This document shows, in pieces, positions 60,732 to 64,000 of a DNA stretch of 64,000 nt. Origin of the DNA: Gillisella taibaishanensis. GTDB lineage: Bacteria; Pseudomonadota; Alphaproteobacteria; Rhizobiales; Rhizobiaceae. Where the stretch lies: positions 434,001-498,000 of the forward strand of contig NZ_MKIN01000027.1 of the NCBI RefSeq assembly GCF_001938985.1, given 5' to 3'. The notes under the pieces were generated by a model, which did not search any database, had not been told where the DNA came from, and saw only the letters and a program-made list of their open reading frames with translations. A program made the translations under genes and the position numbers. Position 1 is the first letter of the stretch. Every line of letters begins with the position of its first letter.

Positions 60732-61480
60732 GCCTGAAACTTCAGGATGTCGGCGCCCGCTATGGCCGCGCTCAGGTCTTCCAGGATATCAGCACCGACT
60801 GGCTGACCGGCGGCGAAATGACCGCGCTGATCGGCCCGAATGCCGCCGGCAAATCCACCCTGTTCAAGCGCATTGCCGGGCTGATTTCCGGCCCGGGCGT
60901 GGTCACCGTCGAAGACGTGCGCGACGGCCACCGGCCGATCTGTTACATGCCGCAGGACACCGGCGCCAATGCGGTTCTGACCGTCTATGAAAGCGTGCTG
61001 CTCGCTGCAAAGCAAGGCGGTGGCTGGCGGGTGGCCGATGGCGAATTGCAGGATATAGACCGGATTCTGGCAGCGCTGCGCATTTCCGATCTCGCCTTTC
61101 GCGATCTCGGCGCGCTCTCCGGCGGCCAGCGGCAATTGGTGGCGATTGCCCAGGCGCTGGTGCGCAAGCCGGAAGTGCTTCTGATGGACGAGCCAACCTC
61201 GGCGCTCGACCTGTTCCGCCAGATCGAAGTGCTGGAATTCATGCGCAAGATCGCCAGGCGCGAAGGCATTGCCGTGCTGATCGCGCTCCACGACCTCAAC
61301 CACGCCCTGCGCTATTGCAGCCGCACACTCGTCATCGGCGGCGGCAAACTGATCGCGTCAGGCCCGACCGAAGAGGTCATCACCCCCACCCTGTTGCGCG
61401 ACGTCTACCGCGTCGACGCCCGCATCGAAGCGTGCAGCCAGGGGCGGTTGCAGGTGATTGTCGATGGGGCGTTGGTGTGA
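60725..61480 (+). CDS. ABC transporter ATP-binding protein (iron/metallophore type)
   Basis: A 251-residue ATPase: Walker A G-P-N-A-A-G-K-S-T, Q-loop M-P-Q-D, signature L-S-G-G-Q-R-Q-L, Walker B V-L-L-M-D-E-P-T-S-A-L-D, switch His in A-L-H-D-L-N-H. FepC/BtuD-type. It starts 7 bases inside the permease end. No TonB-dependent receptor is in the operon; outer-membrane entry must be encoded elsewhere. Confidence 0.94.
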   Translation: MVSLKLQDVGARYGRAQVFQDISTDWLTGGEMTALIGPNAAGKSTLFKRIAGLISGPGVVTVEDVRDGHRPICYMPQDTGANAVLTVYESVLLAAKQGGGWRVADGELQDIDRILAALRISDLAFRDLGALSGGQRQLVAIAQALVRKPEVLLMDEPTSALDLFRQIEVLEFMRKIARREGIAVLIALHDLNHALRYCSRTLVIGGGKLIASGPTEEVITPTLLRDVYRVDARIEACSQGRLQVIVDGALV

Positions 61481-61522
61481 GATGCTGATACATACACGCT
61501 TAACTTAAGCTATTGACGACAG

Positions 61523-61557
61523 ACACACTATGCGCGAACTATGCGCCTATAGTGTGT
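61523..61557. promoter_or_regulatory. Palindrome with internal direct repeat upstream of the nuclease gene
   Basis: ACACACTAT (61523-61531) is the exact inverse of ATAGTGTGT (61549-61557). Inside lies a direct repeat ACTATGCGC at 61527-61535 and 61538-61546. The structure ends 10 bases before the nuclease ATG and follows a TTGACG hexamer at 61513-61518. It looks like a regulator site over the promoter. Confidence 0.55.
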
Positions 61558-61566
61558 GGGGACGTT

Positions 61567-62622
61567 ATGAGCACAATCGAAGAAAGTTTAAGGGCGATTT
61601 CTGAAAGAGTGAAATCGCATTCAAGCAGTATGGCGACCGAAGAAGCAGTGAAGACGGCAGTCGTTCTGCCGTTTTTGCGAGCTCTTGGCTATGATGTCTT
61701 CGACCCTAGCGAGGTCGTGCCAGAATTCACGGCCGATGCAGTGGGGAAAAAAGGCGAGAAGGTCGATTACGCGATCAAGATCGACAATGAAATCCGCATA
61801 TTGATCGAATGCAAACCAATCTCGACACTTCTGGAGAAAAAACACCTCGATCAATTGTATCGCTACTTCAGTGTTACAAACGCTAAATTTGCAATTTTGA
61901 CTAATGGGCGTACGTTCAATTTTTACACAGATCTTGACGCACCAAATAAGTTGGACACTCGACCTTTTCTTGTGTTCGATATTGCCGATTTCAATTCCAG
62001 CATCATCGCGGAACTGAAGAAATTCGAGAAAGCCTCTTTCGATGTAACAGCCATTCTCGCAACGGCAGAGAGGCTGAAATACACGTCGGGCATCAAGCAG
62101 GTTATCGCAAAGCTAATCGAAGATCCCAGCGAGGATTTTGTTCGGATTGTCTCGAGCGGCGTCTACGAAGGGCGGATAACGTCCCAAGTCCGCGAGATGC
62201 TAACTGGAGTTGTTCGGTCTGCCTTCCGCGAAGTCATTATGGATACGGTTAAAAACAGGTTGTCGAGTGCCCTTGCGGAAACTGAGCAAGTGATTGAGAC
62301 CATTGATCAACCCGTTGAAGAGGCCCAGGACGTCATCACCACGGATGAAGAACGAGAGGGCTACATGATCGTGAAGGCGATTGCCCGGGAAGTTATCAGT
62401 CCCGCAAGAGTGGTTATGCGTGATCAAAAGACCTATTGCGGCATCTTAATCGACAACAATAATCGAAAGCCTCTGGCCCGGCTTTGGTTCAACCGATCCG
62501 TCAAGTATATAGGTCTTTTTGACGGAGAGCAGGAAGAACGGGTTATCATCAATTCGCTGGACGGGATTTACGAATACAGTGAGCGACTGCGTGCAACGGC
62601 GAAGCGTTACTGTGAAGCCTGA
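61567..62622 (+). CDS. Orphan type I restriction R-subunit N-terminal-like nuclease
   Basis: A 351-residue protein similar to the HsdR N-terminal nuclease domain (HSDR_N_2). The PD-(D/E)xK elements are D67 in K-V-D-Y-A-I-K-I and E81-C-K83 in I-L-I-E-C-K-P; T-E-E-A-V-K-T-A-V-V-L-P-F-L precedes them. The rest has the HsdR-like Y-R-Y-F-S-V and A-I-L-T-N-G-R-T-F. There is no helicase half and no methylase or specificity gene nearby. GC is lower than the flanks. ATG at 61567 is chosen; the frame opens earlier through the palindrome. Confidence 0.85.
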   Translation: MSTIEESLRAISERVKSHSSSMATEEAVKTAVVLPFLRALGYDVFDPSEVVPEFTADAVGKKGEKVDYAIKIDNEIRILIECKPISTLLEKKHLDQLYRYFSVTNAKFAILTNGRTFNFYTDLDAPNKLDTRPFLVFDIADFNSSIIAELKKFEKASFDVTAILATAERLKYTSGIKQVIAKLIEDPSEDFVRIVSSGVYEGRITSQVREMLTGVVRSAFREVIMDTVKNRLSSALAETEQVIETIDQPVEEAQDVITTDEEREGYMIVKAIAREVISPARVVMRDQKTYCGILIDNNNRKPLARLWFNRSVKYIGLFDGEQEERVIINSLDGIYEYSERLRATAKRYCEA

Positions 62623-62710
62623 GGTCTAACTATTCTGCGCATGCTCAACAGAGAGACGGTCAAGCCTCTGGTGGGTTGCGAGAACCGAGCCGCATCGTTG
62701 ACAAGTTCGC

Positions 62711-62733
62711 GTAAATTACGTATTTTACGTAAA
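62711..62733. promoter_or_regulatory. Overlapping palindromes upstream of the phd-like gene
   Basis: GTAAATTAC (62711-62719), TACGTA (62717-62722) and the perfect ten-base TTTACGTAAA (62724-62733) overlap in an AT-rich stretch 18-41 bases before the antitoxin ATG. Phd/YefM antitoxins bind arrays of short palindromes to repress their own operon. Confidence 0.6.
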
Positions 62734-62751
62734 TATTGCAGGAGATCAACG

Positions 62752-63000
62752 ATGGCGCATCAAGTTCCAGCCAGTGCATTTTCTCGGCAGTTCGGCAAGA
62801 TCCGCGAGGACGTCTACGAAGCCGGTGTGATCGAGGTCACCGCGCATGACCGCGTGGTCGGCGCTTATATCAGCCCGAAGGAATTGGAGCGCTTCAACAG
62901 GTTGAAAAAGATGGAGCGGGACGTCGTCACCTTCAGCGACTTTGACGACGATATGCTGGCGGAGCTTCGCGACACTCAGTGGGGCGTCATCTCTAAGTGA
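62752..63000 (+). CDS. Phd/YefM-family antitoxin
   Basis: An 82-residue antitoxin: V-P-A-S-A-F-S-R-Q-F-G-K-I-R-E-D-V (DNA-binding fold), I-E-V-T-A-H-D-R-V-V-G-A-Y-I-S, then an acidic, flexible C-terminus with D-F-D-D-D-M-L-A-E-L. GCAGGAG lies upstream of the ATG. It overlaps the toxin start (GTGA). Confidence 0.85.
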   Translation: MAHQVPASAFSRQFGKIREDVYEAGVIEVTAHDRVVGAYISPKELERFNRLKKMERDVVTFSDFDDDMLAELRDTQWGVISK

Positions 63001-63425
63001 ATTATCCAGACCCCGTTCCCGGTCTCGTCATTCGCTACAACTACCTCTGGCGAAAAGACGAGTTGGAAGGCTTTGCGCTAGGTGAAAAGGACCGCCCCTG
63101 TGCCATCATCCTCGCATCGCGAAAGACCGGACTGGTCACGGTCATTCCGATTACACATTCGCCTCCCGAACCTGGCGAGGAGCATCTTTCCATAGAAATT
63201 CCTCTCGACATCTGCAGGCAATGCGGCCTGGATAGCGGTGGGAATTATATTCGGCTTGGCGAGACCAACCGATTTCTCTGGCCTGGAATCCATTTACGAC
63301 CGCTTCTCTCTGATCCGTCCAGGATCGATTACGGAGTGCTTCCGAAACCGTTTTTCGAATCCGTCATGGCCCGCGTCATCGAGATGGTCGAAAAGCAGAT
63401 GGTCAGCCTGACCAAGCGAAGTTAA
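62997..63425 (+). CDS. PemK/MazF-like toxin partner
   Basis: A 142-residue protein beginning with GTG that overlaps the antitoxin stop. P-G-L-V-I-R-Y-N-Y-L-W-R is followed by R-P-C-A-I-I-L-A-S-R, V-T-V-I-P-I-T-H-S and later S-G-G-N-Y-I-R-L-G-E-T-N-R-F; the order resembles PemK/MazF-like proteins, though the similarity is not strong. MazF-fold toxins cleave RNA. The pairing and start overlap are the best support. It overlaps the converging ROK gene by 23 bases. Confidence 0.75.
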   Translation: MNYPDPVPGLVIRYNYLWRKDELEGFALGEKDRPCAIILASRKTGLVTVIPITHSPPEPGEEHLSIEIPLDICRQCGLDSGGNYIRLGETNRFLWPGIHLRPLLSDPSRIDYGVLPKPFFESVMARVIEMVEKQMVSLTKRS

Positions 63426-64000
63426 GCCTTCGTGCCACGCAGTTTCCGGCACCCCTCACCCCCCCAAACAGCCGCTCGTCTATCGCCCGCAGCGCATGGT
63501 CCACGTGCCCCTCCTGCACGAGATCGGCTTCGTCTCCGACCAGGCTGATGGAAGGCATGCCATCCAGCCGCACTTGCAGGGAGGGGCTGAGGCCCTCTTC
63601 GATACCCTGGGCCAGCAGGTCGTAGTAGCGGGTGCCGGGGCCGGTGATGATGACAGGCAAGGTCTCGTGCAGGCTGAAGACCCGCGACAGGCCCTGGCCG
63701 AGCGCCAACCCCGCCTGCCGGAAGGCATATTGGGCGGTGCGGTTGCCCTGGCGGGCGGAGAGCGCGATCTTGTCCATCTCGGTGATCGGCACGAATTTGG
63801 CCGGGATGGTGTCGGGGCGCACTTCAAAGGCCATGCGCAGGATGCCGTAGAAGCCAGCGGCGGCCTCGATGCAGCCGCGCGCGCCGCAGCGGCAGAGCTT
63901 GGTATCGGCGGTGTTGAGCATATGGCCGAAATTCGGGGCGGTGACCGCGACCGTTCCATCCGGCATCGGCCGAGCAATGCCAAGGCCGATGCTGTGGCCG
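63403..64000 (-). CDS. ROK-family protein (sugar kinase or NagC/Mlc-like repressor), 5'-truncated by window edge
   Basis: About 199 residues of the C-terminal part are visible; the gene starts beyond the window. G-H-S-I-G-L-G-I-A-R, then N-F-G-H-M and the ROK zinc motif C-R-C-G-A-R-G-C-I-E-A identify the family. Later A-L-G-Q-G-L-S-R-V-F-S-L-H-E-T is the usual C-terminal motif. Whether it is a kinase or a regulator depends on a helix-turn-helix at the unseen N-terminus. It overlaps the toxin gene at 63403-63425. Confidence 0.88.
   Translation of the reverse strand, partial: GHSIGLGIARPMPDGTVAVTAPNFGHMLNTADTKLCRCGARGCIEAAAGFYGILRMAFEVRPDTIPAKFVPITEMDKIALSARQGNRTAQYAFRQAGLALGQGLSRVFSLHETLPVIITGPGTRYYDLLAQGIEEGLSPSLQVRLDGMPSISLVGDEADLVQEGHVDHALRAIDERLFGGVRGAGNCVARRLNFAWSG

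Noticed and set aside
61567..62622. Complete type I restriction-modification locus
   Set aside because: No helicase part, methylase or specificity gene is present; only the nuclease-type domain.

Overview
The window is chromosomal DNA from a high-GC alphaproteobacterium, most likely a member of the Rhizobiaceae (Rhizobium/Agrobacterium/Allorhizobium type). The evidence is a Ros/MucR zinc-finger regulator, a seven-gene Mrp (Pha) cation/proton antiporter operon, a VirK-family protein, a DUF930 protein, and several families of interspersed palindromic repeats of the kind scattered through rhizobial genomes. No tRNA, rRNA, CRISPR array or complete insertion sequence was seen.

Layout. Bases 1-5.4 kb hold the 3' part of an mrpABCDEFG operon. 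Then come mucR (5.7 kb) and a secreted RTX metalloprotease of the serralysin type (6.6-8.4 kb). From 8.7 to 18.1 kb there is a mixed set: an AraC regulator, a ParDE toxin-antitoxin pair, a PAT-like acetyltransferase, a hemolysin III protein, MAPEG, an alpha/beta hydrolase, a DksA-like protein, a universal stress protein, a VOC dioxygenase and an HxlR/NmrA divergent pair. At 18.7-21.8 kb lies a membrane-stress module, pspA-yqiJ-yqiK (flotillin). It is followed by a patchwork with a frameshifted S51 peptidase, a WYL regulator, a VOC protein and a second, truncated copy of the flotillin 3' end. An AT-rich ATPase + TOPRIM (DUF3226) pair follows at 24.2-26.1 kb. The stretch 26.3-37.4 kb carries a polysaccharide deacetylase, an FAD oxidoreductase, an AI-2E-type exporter, a LysR/DUF2798 pair, oligopeptidase B and a second ATPase + TOPRIM-like (DUF4276) pair. 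The stretch 37.4-56 kb is largely housekeeping and accessory metabolism: VirK, a transglutaminase-like protein, a branched-chain aminotransferase, a diguanylate cyclase, superoxide dismutase, azoreductase with its HxlR regulator, cytochromes c, a KDG permease, GNATs, DJ-1/PfpI, and an MFS/LysR pair.

At 56-61.5 kb there is an iron-type ABC uptake operon with two tandem substrate-binding proteins, a permease and an ATPase, divergent from a methyltransferase. Its promoter overlaps a TGA-N9-TCA (RirA-type) box. The last 2.5 kb hold an orphan type I restriction R-subunit-like nuclease, a Phd/PemK-like toxin-antitoxin pair, and the 3' part of a ROK-family gene.

The observation I rate highest is on the minus strand at 53116-52970, between an MFS gene and a GNAT-DJ-1/PfpI gene pair. 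It has a TTGACA promoter placed so that transcription would start at the ATG of a 17-codon leader ending in a Tyr-Phe-Trp-Ala-Tyr cluster. Four mutually exclusive stem segments follow, the last forming a terminator-like hairpin. This is the complete anatomy of a ribosome-dependent transcription attenuator, like the leaderless rhizobial trpL, but it sits in front of an acetyltransferase gene. Two unrelated ATPase+TOPRIM pairs, two toxin-antitoxin pairs and an orphan restriction nuclease also make the window rich in candidate anti-phage functions.
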